Position numbers and translations under genes: made by a program. A DNA stretch of 20,314 bases, taken from contig JAPLUX010000011.1 in the NCBI GenBank assembly GCA_026397455.1, forward strand, positions 1-20,314, read 5' to 3'. The notes under the pieces were generated by a model, which saw only the letters and a list, made by a program, of their open reading frames with translations, made no database searches and was not told the DNA's origin. Shown in pieces: positions 1 to 6,541 of this stretch (the stretch's first letter is position 1; each line of letters opens with the position of its first letter). The stretch is from Candidatus Aenigmatarchaeota archaeon. Lineage in GTDB: Archaea > Aenigmatarchaeota > Aenigmatarchaeia > CG10238-14.

Positions 1-29
1 CTTAGAGTTTCGAACCGATGTCGACGGGT

Positions 30-42
30 TTCTTCTAGTGAT
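30..42 (-). other. tRNA-Gln intron 2, 13 nt, canonical position 37/38
   Basis: The central helix is CUUU (48-45) with GAAG (35-32). The bulges are GGA (44-42) and AAA (31-29), and the outer helix is the restored anticodon stem. The inner part is only UCACUA, so there is no inner helix (relaxed BHB). Splicing gives loop CUUUGGA followed by CCCGU. The exact boundary can shift by one A. At 13 nt it is very short for a spliced tRNA intron. Confidence 0.75.
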
Positions 43-50
43 CCAAAGCC

Positions 51-67
51 TTATAAGATTTTCATCT
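51..67 (-). other. tRNA-Gln intron 1, 17 nt, position 29/30
   Basis: The pre-tRNA folds into a complete bulge-helix-bulge. The outer helix is AAGC (77-74) with GCUU (49-46). The central helix is AUAA (73-70) with UUAU (56-53). The 3-nt bulges are CGA (69-67) and AAG (52-50). The inner helix GAU/AUC is capped by a GAAA tetraloop. Cutting after the second base of each bulge joins ACG to GG and restores the anticodon stem. Confidence 0.85.
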
Positions 68-69
68 CG

Positions 70-687
70 TTATGCTTGACCACTACACCACGGGGCTATC
101 TTTTTCGTATGTTTAGGGTTATTAAATCCTATTTCTTTTAAATATTTTATTATTTCTGTTTTTCGTGTAATGTAAATTTTATTATAACAGATTTTTGATG
201 GATGAAACCCCATTCTCTTTAGACTTTCTCTAACTTCAACCAATAATTTGGTATTAACATTCTTAAAGTAAATCTGTAACAGGTTTGGATATTGAGGGGC
301 CAAAGGATAAACACAGCCATCTGTATCAAATAACCCACGTAAACATGCTTGAAGAAGATTCTTCTTACTTTTTATCCATTTAGGTATAGTTGATTTATTT
401 TTACTTTCATTACTTGGTTTCAACCCAAATTCTAAAAGAGTTTCTATAACACTTCTTTTTGAACAACACACATATAGTGCGTTCCGTGATTGATGTTTTT
501 TAACATAAAAATTAACATTAAATAATCCTTCAAATAATGGTTTAACAAAATCCCAAAGATACTCTTTTTCATCTTCTGAATGACCAGCTATTCTCAATTG
601 AAAACAGCCATGTTTTTTAGATATGTATATGTTTCCGTCACCAAGGATTATCCCTATAGCTTCGGCTAATTTTAGTTTGTTTTTCAT
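70..687 (-). CDS. LAGLIDADG homing endonuclease
   Basis: The 205-residue protein has two LAGLIDADG-type helices: AEAIGIILGDG at residues 8-18 (acidic D17) and LLQACLRGLFDTDG near 111-124 (D121/D123). This is the single-chain, two-motif architecture of a monomeric homing endonuclease that cuts a long asymmetric DNA target. Both catalytic acidic positions are present and the frame is intact, so it may be active. The stop codon lies inside tRNA-Gln. The last eight residues (APWCSGQA) are simply the tRNA acceptor and D arm read in frame, so tRNA 5' processing would cut the mRNA before its stop. The start is fixed by motif 1, which begins at residue 8. The gene is upstream of the tRNA and not inside any visible intron. 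It could also act as a maturase, as some family members do. Confidence 0.85.
   Translation of the reverse strand: MKNKLKLAEAIGIILGDGNIYISKKHGCFQLRIAGHSEDEKEYLWDFVKPLFEGLFNVNFYVKKHQSRNALYVCCSKRSVIETLLEFGLKPSNESKNKSTIPKWIKSKKNLLQACLRGLFDTDGCVYPLAPQYPNLLQIYFKNVNTKLLVEVRESLKRMGFHPSKICYNKIYITRKTEIIKYLKEIGFNNPKHTKKIAPWCSGQA
119..126 (-). promoter_or_regulatory. Putative TATA box of tRNA-Gln inside the endonuclease gene
   Basis: The minus strand reads TTTAATAA, centred about 26 nt upstream of the tRNA 5' end, which is the usual archaeal box A spacing. It lies within the C-terminal codons of the overlapping endonuclease gene. Confidence 0.5.
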
Positions 688-762
688 TAATAATAGATTT
701 AAAAATAGGGAATAACAGGTTTCCGAGAGAGTAAAGTTGTGATGAATCTTTTATTAATTATT

Positions 763-1119
763 TCAACTTCTTCTACACTTTTCCGCTCTGTGACATTTTT
801 TCTTTGATTCTAACCTATCTTTCTTCTCTGTTATCATCCTTTCAAGTTCTTCTACGATTTTCTCTACAGCGTCCAGAATTTTCCATCCATTTTCTTCAGT
901 CCTGAAAACCCCTTTAGTAGTTTCTAGAGTACCTACAACTTCATACAAAACTTGTTTTTGTTTTTCTCTTATTGGCTTAACAAATAACTTAAATTCTTCA
1001 ATATTGTTTTCTCCAAACATTCTGCTAAACTTGTCTATTAAAGGTAAACTTACATCCTTGATTTTATCTATAATATCCTTATCGAATTGGTCAAAATTAA
1101 CCAACTGAATTTCTGTCAT
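763..1119 (-). CDS. Small HPF/RaiA-like protein (hypothetical)
   Basis: The 118-residue soluble protein has no signal peptide. Its secondary-structure pattern is: helix rich in Ile/Leu/Lys (residues 15-35), strand (FKLFVKPI, about 43-50), strand (QVLYEVVGTLET, 56-67), strand (KGVFRTEENG, 69-78), and a long amphipathic helix (ILDAVEKIVEELERMI, 81-96). This resembles the beta-alpha-beta-beta-beta-alpha fold of the short ribosome hibernation factor / sigma-54 modulation family, with a basic tail (KKKCHRAEKCRRS) that could bind RNA. The resemblance is to the pattern only, not to a signature motif. A strong ribosome-binding site AGGTGG sits 4 nt before the ATG, which supports the start and that the gene is real. 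It is divergent from threonyl-tRNA synthetase, and the two probably share a TATA box. Confidence 0.6.
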   Translation of the reverse strand: MTEIQLVNFDQFDKDIIDKIKDVSLPLIDKFSRMFGENNIEEFKLFVKPIREKQKQVLYEVVGTLETTKGVFRTEENGWKILDAVEKIVEELERMITEKKDRLESKKKCHRAEKCRRS

Positions 1120-1152
1120 AGAACCACCTTTTATTATTCTCTTTTCATTAAA

Positions 1153-1160
1153 TTTATAAA
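1153..1160. promoter_or_regulatory. Shared bidirectional TATA box (thrS / HPF-like gene)
   Basis: TTTATAAA is self-complementary and is the only good TATA element in the 71-nt divergent gap. It lies about 34 nt from each start codon, so one TBP site could serve both directions. Start sites would then fall a few bases before each SD (GTGAT for thrS, AGGTGG for the leftward gene). Confidence 0.55.
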
Positions 1161-1190
1161 AGTTAAATCAGCATTAAAATGTGATAAAGA

Positions 1191-3086
1191 ATGAGAATAC
1201 TACAACTACACTCAGATTTCATAGAATATGAGCCGATAAAAAAAGAAATCAAGATAGCTGAAGAAGTAGAAAAGAAAAAATACAGACTAGAAGAAATAGT
1301 AGTTCTCTTTACAGCGTTAGAAGAAGGGGATAATGAAGGAGTTATAAAAAATGCAATCGATGAAATTAAAAAAAGTCTTGACGTTATTAAAACAAACAAA
1401 ATTTTGATTTATCCTTACGCACATTTGAGTAAAAATCTTGCAAATCCTAACATCGCATTAAAATTGATAAAAGAAATGGAAAATTATTCTAAAAAAATAG
1501 GTATAGAGACTTACAGAGCACCTTTCGGTTGGAATAAAAAATTCTCAATTCAAATAAAAGGTCATCCTTTAGCTGAACAATCAAAAGTATTCTTACCTAG
1601 CAAAGCTGGTGAGAAGAAAGAAGAAGTTTCAGAAGCTGTAAAAAAAGAAGAAAAAATCAAGTCACACTGGTTCGTCATAGAAACAAACGGTAAACTAACA
1701 CCGATAGAAATCAAAGATAATAAAATCGTCGGAAATTTTGATTTTAAAAAGAATGAAAACCTTGAGAAATTCGCGATGTACGAGATGGCCAAAAGTCGAG
1801 CCGTTCATCAGATGCCGCCACATGTAAAACTCATGAAAGAATTAGAAATAGCAGATTTTGAAGAAGGCAGTGATCCAGGCAATCTTAGATTCTATCCAAA
1901 AGGACGTTTAATAAAATCTCTATTAGAACAATTCGTCAATCAGATGGTTACAGAATACGGTGGGATGGAAGTAGAAACACCAATCATGTACGACGTCCAT
2001 AACCCAATCCTAGCAGATTATTTGAACAGGTTTCCAGCGAGACAATACATAGTTAAATCAGAAGACAAAGAATTATTCCTCCGATTCGCAGCTTGTTTCG
2101 GTCAATTTTTGATGTTGAGTAATTCACTGATATCATACAAACAACTACCTTTGAAAATCTATGAGTTGACAAGATACAGTTTCAGGAGAGAGAAGAGCGG
2201 TGAGTTAGCTGGTCTGAGAAGATTGAGAGCATTCACGATGCCAGATGTTCATGCGATTTGCGAAAATTTAGAACAAGCGATGAAAGAATTCGTGATCAGG
2301 TTCAAACTATGTCAAAATGTCCTAGATAAAATCGGTTTGAATAAAGATGATTATGAATTAGGGATAAGATTCACAAAAGAGTTTTACGAGAAAAATAAAG
2401 ATTTCATTACTTCGCTAATCAAACTTCATGGTAAACCCGCCCTTGTAGAGATGTGGGATGAAAAGATTTTCTACTTCATTCTAAAGTACGAATTAAATTT
2501 TGTCGATGCTCTATCGAAGGCCTCAGCTTTGTCTACAGATCAAATAGATGTGGAGAACGGAAAGAGGTATGGTATAACTTTCATCGATGAGAACAGTAAA
2601 AAACAAACACCGATAATATTACATTGTTCTCCGAGCGGAGCGATAGAGAGAATCATGTATGCATTACTTGAAAAAGCATACATGGATGAGAAAAGAAAAA
2701 AAGTTCCTAGACTTCCAACGTGGTTATCACCCGTTCAAGTTAGAGTCATACCACTCTCAGAAAAATATCAAAAATTCTCAGAAGAAATAGCGAATGAAAT
2801 CGAAAAAGAAAATATAAGAGTCGATGTTGATGATAGAAGTCTAACAGTCCAGAATAAAGTCAGATACGGGGAATTAGAATGGGTTCCATTTTCAATCGTT
2901 GTCGGTCAAAAAGAAATCGACTCAAAAACATTTCCTATAAGGATTAGAGAGACCGGTGAAGTCAAAAAAATGAAGATTGAAGAATTCATAAAAATTGTAA
3001 AAAAGGAGATGGTAGAGAAACCTTTCAGAAACTTGACTCTCCCGAAATTCTTGACAAAAAGGCCAAAATTTGTTGCCAGTGCTTAA
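1191..3086 (+). CDS. thrS: Threonyl-tRNA synthetase, archaeal type
   Basis: Charges tRNA-Thr with threonine using ATP. The 631-residue protein has the archaeal layout. An N-terminal D-aminoacyl-tRNA-deacylase-like editing domain (about 1-140) carries YPYAHLS (from residue 74) and PFGWNK (from about 111), and removes mischarged serine. The class II catalytic core follows, with motif 1 around GGMEVETPIMY, motif 2 around TRYSFRREKSGELAGLRR, and motif 3 SGAIERIMYALLE. The three zinc ligands are C302, H354 and H478. The C-terminal anticodon-binding domain runs from about 505. A GTGAT ribosome-binding site lies 5 nt before the ATG. The stop overlaps the stop of the convergent TrmB gene by 4 bases. 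Intact, normal length. Confidence 0.97.
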   Translation: MRILQLHSDFIEYEPIKKEIKIAEEVEKKKYRLEEIVVLFTALEEGDNEGVIKNAIDEIKKSLDVIKTNKILIYPYAHLSKNLANPNIALKLIKEMENYSKKIGIETYRAPFGWNKKFSIQIKGHPLAEQSKVFLPSKAGEKKEEVSEAVKKEEKIKSHWFVIETNGKLTPIEIKDNKIVGNFDFKKNENLEKFAMYEMAKSRAVHQMPPHVKLMKELEIADFEEGSDPGNLRFYPKGRLIKSLLEQFVNQMVTEYGGMEVETPIMYDVHNPILADYLNRFPARQYIVKSEDKELFLRFAACFGQFLMLSNSLISYKQLPLKIYELTRYSFRREKSGELAGLRRLRAFTMPDVHAICENLEQAMKEFVIRFKLCQNVLDKIGLNKDDYELGIRFTKEFYEKNKDFITSLIKLHGKPALVEMWDEKIFYFILKYELNFVDALSKASALSTDQIDVENGKRYGITFIDENSKKQTPIILHCSPSGAIERIMYALLEKAYMDEKRKKVPRLPTWLSPVQVRVIPLSEKYQKFSEEIANEIEKENIRVDVDDRSLTVQNKVRYGELEWVPFSIVVGQKEIDSKTFPIRIRETGEVKKMKIEEFIKIVKKEMVEKPFRNLTLPKFLTKRPKFVASA

Positions 3087-3925
3087 CCTGCTTTTTTTGA
3101 TTCTACTGGTTTAGATTTTTCCCAAAGTAAATTAAACAAGGGTTCTATCATGCTCTTTGCTGCATGCTTGGACTTAGTCCAGAACATCATATCTTGAGAT
3201 GAATGAACAACTTCTGGATCCGATAAACCTAGCATTAATTGTTGACCGTCGACGACATAGAATCTTCCTGAGAAGGGTACTTCTTCATTCTTTATATTCC
3301 TGATTTCAGCGATACCAGAAAGCGATTTTATTGCATCTGTACACTGTTTATCGCATCTAGTTGCAATTTTTATCTTGACCCCGTTATCGCTAAGTTTTTT
3401 CAGTATGCTTATGTGATTCTCGAACAGGTCATTCAGTCCAGCAGGTGTCGTAACTATATCAACTGAAGAAGTTGCATTCCTGAGCATTGAGTCCATTTGT
3501 TGAAGAACAGAATATTTTCCTTTCAATGCGCCAGTGATGTCTTCGAGTGAAACAAGTTGTAATCCTTGTTCATGTAAGCCACTCAATTCTTTAATTAACT
3601 CTGAACCCTTTAGTCTGTCAATCCTTTTCTCCATTTCACTATATTTTTCTTGGAGTCTTTTTTTTGCTTTTTCTAAGGCTTCTATAGGCTGCATCGCAAC
3701 ATATCTTAAAGGCTTAGATGTTTGGAGTATGACAAATCCCTTATCTGCTAGAGTTTGAAGCACATCATAAGTCCTTGATCTGGGGACATTAGAAATTCCA
3801 GAAAGTTCGCCGGCTGTGGCAGTTCCTTTTGCCAAGAGGGATACCCAAAGTTTTCTCTCATACAAATTGAGGCCAATTCCTTTTAAAGCATCCAGTAATT
3901 CTGGTGACCCTATCATTCCTACCAT
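3083..3925 (-). CDS. TrmB-family transcriptional regulator
   Basis: The 280-residue protein has an N-terminal winged helix-turn-helix of the TrmB type (residues about 10-75, GLNLYERKLWVSLL ... VPRSRTYDVLQTLADKGFV). A charged dimerisation helix follows (about 80-112, KAKKRLQEKYSEMEKRI), then a C-terminal sensor-like domain (about 125-270) of the PLD-like type often fused to TrmB, with alternating strands such as VDIVTTPAG and VKIKIATRC. TrmB proteins repress or activate sugar and central-metabolism genes; the ligand cannot be read here. The gene is convergent with thrS, overlapping by the 4 bases TTAA. A TATA box sits 27-34 nt before the ATG, so the message is nearly leaderless. ATG at 3916 is an alternative start. 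Confidence 0.88.
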   Translation of the reverse strand: MVGMIGSPELLDALKGIGLNLYERKLWVSLLAKGTATAGELSGISNVPRSRTYDVLQTLADKGFVILQTSKPLRYVAMQPIEALEKAKKRLQEKYSEMEKRIDRLKGSELIKELSGLHEQGLQLVSLEDITGALKGKYSVLQQMDSMLRNATSSVDIVTTPAGLNDLFENHISILKKLSDNGVKIKIATRCDKQCTDAIKSLSGIAEIRNIKNEEVPFSGRFYVVDGQQLMLGLSDPEVVHSSQDMMFWTKSKHAAKSMIEPLFNLLWEKSKPVESKKAG

Positions 3926-3951
3926 CCCTTAATTACTTAATAGTGATTGGC

Positions 3952-3959
3952 TTTATAAA
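3952..3959 (-). promoter_or_regulatory. TATA box of the TrmB-family gene
   Basis: TTTATAAA lies about 31 nt upstream of the start at 3925, so transcription would begin only a few bases before the ATG. An imperfect A/T-rich repeat (TTAAGTAATTAA, minus strand, 3928-3939) lies between box and start and could be a binding site for the regulator. The rest of 3926-4065 shows nothing else I can support. Confidence 0.5.
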
Positions 3960-4065
3960 CATTAATATATTTGGTTAAGTTTTAGCCTAAATTTTCTTTC
4001 TACTAGAGTTAAGAATGATTTACAGATGAAATAAAAAATGGGGTAAGGTTTAAGTACTTTTCTCA

Positions 4066-5772
4066 TTAACCAGACCTTCCCTGACTTTTAAATAATTCAT
4101 TTACTCTCTCTATCGTATCAGCTTCATCCGGTCCTTTATCCTCACGTATGCGTATAAGTCTTGGAAACCTCAAAGCCAAACCAGACTCGTAATTAGGAGA
4201 TTTCTGTATCTCTTGATAAGCAACTTCGACTACAATCTTTGGTCTTAATTTTACTTCACGTCCTTTTTCTTCGATTATCAATTCTTTTAGTGTATCAGTC
4301 ATGAGTTTGAATTGTTCTTCTGTCAGACCAGTGCCCATCATTCCACAAGGCAAGAAACTACCAGTGTTAGGGTCTCTACAAGCCAAAACATAAGAACTCA
4401 ACCATTTTGTTCTTGAACCAACTCCCCAATTTGCTCCAACGATGACTAGATCTAAAGTTTCCATTATAGGTTTAATCTTATACCAGCCGTCAACATGTCT
4501 CCCAAAGACATAAGTAGAATCTAGGACTTTAAGAAAAACACCTTCTTGTTTAGCACTCAAAGCTTCTTGATAGAAGACATTAGCTTTTTTAACATCATCT
4601 GTAACGAGCTGTTTTGCCAATTCGAATTTTTTAGGAATTGGTTTTACTATACTTTTCAATATTTTTCTTCTTTCTTTGAAAGGTTTATCGAACAGTGTTT
4701 TTCCATCCAGATAAATAACATCAAAAAGATGCATTTGGATTGGAATTTCTTTTACCATCTTCTCTATATCATATTTTCGATGGATTCTCTGCGATAACAT
4801 CTGAAAAGGCAACGGTAATCCTGTTTTAATATCAATTCCTAGTGTTTCCCCTTCAACTATGCATTCGTCTGATTTCAAACCTTTCTTGCAAAATTCAACA
4901 AGATCAGGAAATTGTTTTGTAACATCTTCTAATCTACGAGTGTAGACCCAAACCTTATCGTTTTTCTTCTGTATTTGACAACGTACTCCATCATACTTAT
5001 ACTCGACTGCAACTTTACCGAAATCTTTAATAACACTTTCAATACTCTCAGCTTTCTCGCCGAGCATGACTTGTATTGGTTTACCTAATTGGATTCTCAC
5101 TTTCTTTAAACCATCGGCGCCTTTTTCTTTTGCAATCTTTGCAATCTCACCAAAGTCAGAAACAATGCTCCATGCATACTCGGCTGTTGCAATCATTTTA
5201 TTTTTTTCTTCTTTACTCATTTCTTTTTTATAGAGGAATGCTTCCACGATGGCATTTCTTATAATTCCCTCTGCAACCCCAATTCTCAACTCTTGTAGAA
5301 TAGTCCTCACTACATATCTAGCCTCTTTAGGTTGAGCTGAAACTAAAAGTTCTGCAATCAAATTCAATTTTCTGTCTTGAGAACCTGCACCAGTGATGTA
5401 TGCTAGTTTTTGTAAATTTTCAAAGACAGTATCGACAGTTAATTTTCTTTTGAATAGAATTACTTGTTTTCTTGATTTTATACAAACTTCTGCTGTCAAA
5501 CCAAGATCACCAGTTTTTTTAAACTTTTTTCCTACTTCTTCAGAAGAAAAACCAGTGGCCTTTGATATAGCTTTTATCATCATTTGCGTTGCTATTCCTA
5601 ATTCATATTCAGAATAAGTAGAAAAAACTCTACCAGTAACAAGAAGTGCAACTTTTGGTAATTCATCGCTTGGAGTTTTGATGAATAAATCTGCAAGAAT
5701 ATGTGTTTTTTCTAGTTTAGATGAGATTGATTCAAGTTTTTCATATACATCTGAAAGAATCGAGTATTCCAT
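4066..5772 (-). CDS. lig: ATP-dependent DNA ligase
   Basis: Seals nicks in replication and repair. The nucleotidyltransferase motif I is KYDGVR; its lysine (codon 4996-4998, residue 259 from this start) becomes adenylated. Other motifs are TRRLEDVTKQFPD (III region), CIVEGETLG, LFDVIYLDG, EGVFLK (IV) and WYKIKP (V). The order is an N-terminal DNA-binding domain (about 1-225), the adenylation domain, and an OB-fold domain ending with PRLIRIREDKGP, as in archaeal/eukaryal-type ligases. I choose the ATG at 5772 (568 residues). The earlier in-frame ATG at 5793 lies only a few bases from the TATA element at 5796-5802, whereas 5772 is about 27 nt from it, as expected for a leaderless start. It is divergent from the nitroreductase gene. 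Confidence 0.95.
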   Translation of the reverse strand: MEYSILSDVYEKLESISSKLEKTHILADLFIKTPSDELPKVALLVTGRVFSTYSEYELGIATQMMIKAISKATGFSSEEVGKKFKKTGDLGLTAEVCIKSRKQVILFKRKLTVDTVFENLQKLAYITGAGSQDRKLNLIAELLVSAQPKEARYVVRTILQELRIGVAEGIIRNAIVEAFLYKKEMSKEEKNKMIATAEYAWSIVSDFGEIAKIAKEKGADGLKKVRIQLGKPIQVMLGEKAESIESVIKDFGKVAVEYKYDGVRCQIQKKNDKVWVYTRRLEDVTKQFPDLVEFCKKGLKSDECIVEGETLGIDIKTGLPLPFQMLSQRIHRKYDIEKMVKEIPIQMHLFDVIYLDGKTLFDKPFKERRKILKSIVKPIPKKFELAKQLVTDDVKKANVFYQEALSAKQEGVFLKVLDSTYVFGRHVDGWYKIKPIMETLDLVIVGANWGVGSRTKWLSSYVLACRDPNTGSFLPCGMMGTGLTEEQFKLMTDTLKELIIEEKGREVKLRPKIVVEVAYQEIQKSPNYESGLALRFPRLIRIREDKGPDEADTIERVNELFKSQGRSG

Positions 5773-5794
5773 ACAATCACAATTTCCTTGCATA

Positions 5795-5805
5795 AATTTA
5801 TAATT
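5795..5805. promoter_or_regulatory. Overlapping TATA elements between ligase and nitroreductase
   Basis: ATTATAAAT on the minus strand and TTTATAATT on the plus strand overlap. Leftward transcription from about 27 nt away starts at the ligase ATG at 5772. Rightward transcription would start near 5825-5828, just before the AGGTG ribosome-binding site (5827-5831) of the nitroreductase. The two promoters share almost the same DNA. Confidence 0.6.
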
Positions 5806-5836
5806 TTGTCAATTAAAATTTGGTTTAGGTGTAATA

Positions 5837-6475
5837 ATGGAAGTATTCGAAACTATAATGAAAAGACAATCCGTAAGAATGTACGATAAAAAAGATGTTC
5901 CAAACGAATTAATAGGTCAATTGATAGAAGCAGCTATTCATGCTCCATCTGCTGGTAATATACAACCATGGGAATTTATCGTTGTTAAAGAGAAGAACAC
6001 AAAAAAAGAACTTTCATCGGCAACTTTGAGACAAAGGCATGTAGAAGAAGCACCTGTTATCATCGTTGTATGTGCAAACTTAGAAAAAAGTGCTGATAAG
6101 TATGGTGATAGAGGAAAAGATTTGTATTGCATTCAAGATACAGCTGCAGCAATTGAAAACATGTTATTGGTTGCAACATCTTTGGGTTTATGTACATGTT
6201 GGAATGGCGCTTTTGAAGAAAATAAAGTTAAATCTATACTGAACATTCCAGAAAGATTGAAACCAGTAGCACTCATAACAGTTGGTTTTCCAGTTTCATA
6301 TACAACACATACTAAAACTCTGAGAAGACCCTTTGAGAATGTTACATATTCAGAGAAATACGGTGCACATTTTCAATGGATAGAAAAAGGCACTCAAGAA
6401 TGGAGATTTAAAGTAAGACCACTGGAAGAACATGTAAAAAAAATTAAAGAAAAAATAACCGAGAGAAAGAAATAA
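5837..6475 (+). CDS. Nitroreductase-family FMN oxidoreductase
   Basis: The 212-residue protein begins with the family's FMN-binding opening, MKRQSVRMYDKKDVP, followed by AAIHAPSAGNIQPWEFIVV (about 33-51). Central helices follow (DLYCIQDTAAAIENMLLVATSLGLCTCWNG, about 94-124), then the VALITVGFP strand (about 144-152). These proteins are FMN-dependent homodimers that use NAD(P)H to reduce nitro compounds, quinones or flavins; the substrate cannot be predicted. AGGTG (5827-5831) is placed 5 nt before the ATG. The C-terminus (after about 180) is charged and lineage-specific. The gene stands alone, divergent from DNA ligase, which gives no functional hint. Confidence 0.9.
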   Translation: MEVFETIMKRQSVRMYDKKDVPNELIGQLIEAAIHAPSAGNIQPWEFIVVKEKNTKKELSSATLRQRHVEEAPVIIVVCANLEKSADKYGDRGKDLYCIQDTAAAIENMLLVATSLGLCTCWNGAFEENKVKSILNIPERLKPVALITVGFPVSYTTHTKTLRRPFENVTYSEKYGAHFQWIEKGTQEWRFKVRPLEEHVKKIKEKITERKK

Positions 6476-6500
6476 CGTTAATTTCTGAAACATCAAGTAG

Positions 6501-6516
6501 ATTTAAATTATAAATA
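6501..6516 (+). promoter_or_regulatory. TATA region and SD for the membrane protein gene
   Basis: ATTTAAATTATAAATA gives one or two overlapping TATA boxes 26-40 nt before the ATG. It is followed by a clear ribosome-binding site, AGGTG (6532-6536), 5 nt from the start. Confidence 0.6.
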
Positions 6517-6541
6517 ATAGACATTATTATTAGGTGCTCTG

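Larger units (their letters stand above)
1..97 (-). tRNA. tRNA-Gln: tRNA-Gln (UUG), interrupted by at least two tiny introns, truncated by the window edge
   Basis: Read on the minus strand from 97. The acceptor 5' strand is AGCCCCG (97-91), followed by U8 G9 and a D arm closed by GUGU (88-85) and GCAU (75-72). Removing minus-strand segments 67-51 and 42-30 gives the anticodon arm ACGGG-CUUUGGA-CCCGU. This is a perfect 5-bp stem with U33 and anticodon UUG (46-44). A 4-nt variable region (23-20), T-stem 5' strand AUCGG (19-15) and T loop UUCGAAA (14-8) follow. The next bases (CUCUA) do not pair with AUCGG, and the acceptor 3' strand CGGGGCU is absent. A third interruption near positions 54-60 therefore probably continues past the left edge. 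Without the introns the anticodon stem cannot form. Identity is well supported; the 3' end is not visible. Confidence 0.85.

Noticed and set aside
59..71. Reading the left tRNA as tRNA-Phe (GAA) without the 29/30 intron
   Set aside because: A U-GAA-A loop can be drawn after ACGAG, but no partner CUCGU follows and A32 is atypical. The Gln reading gives a perfect stem and two BHB folds.
70..687. Endonuclease encoded inside a tRNA intron
   Set aside because: It lies upstream of the tRNA 5' end, and no tRNA 3' half is found upstream of it (688-762), so neither an intron nor a permuted tRNA is supported.
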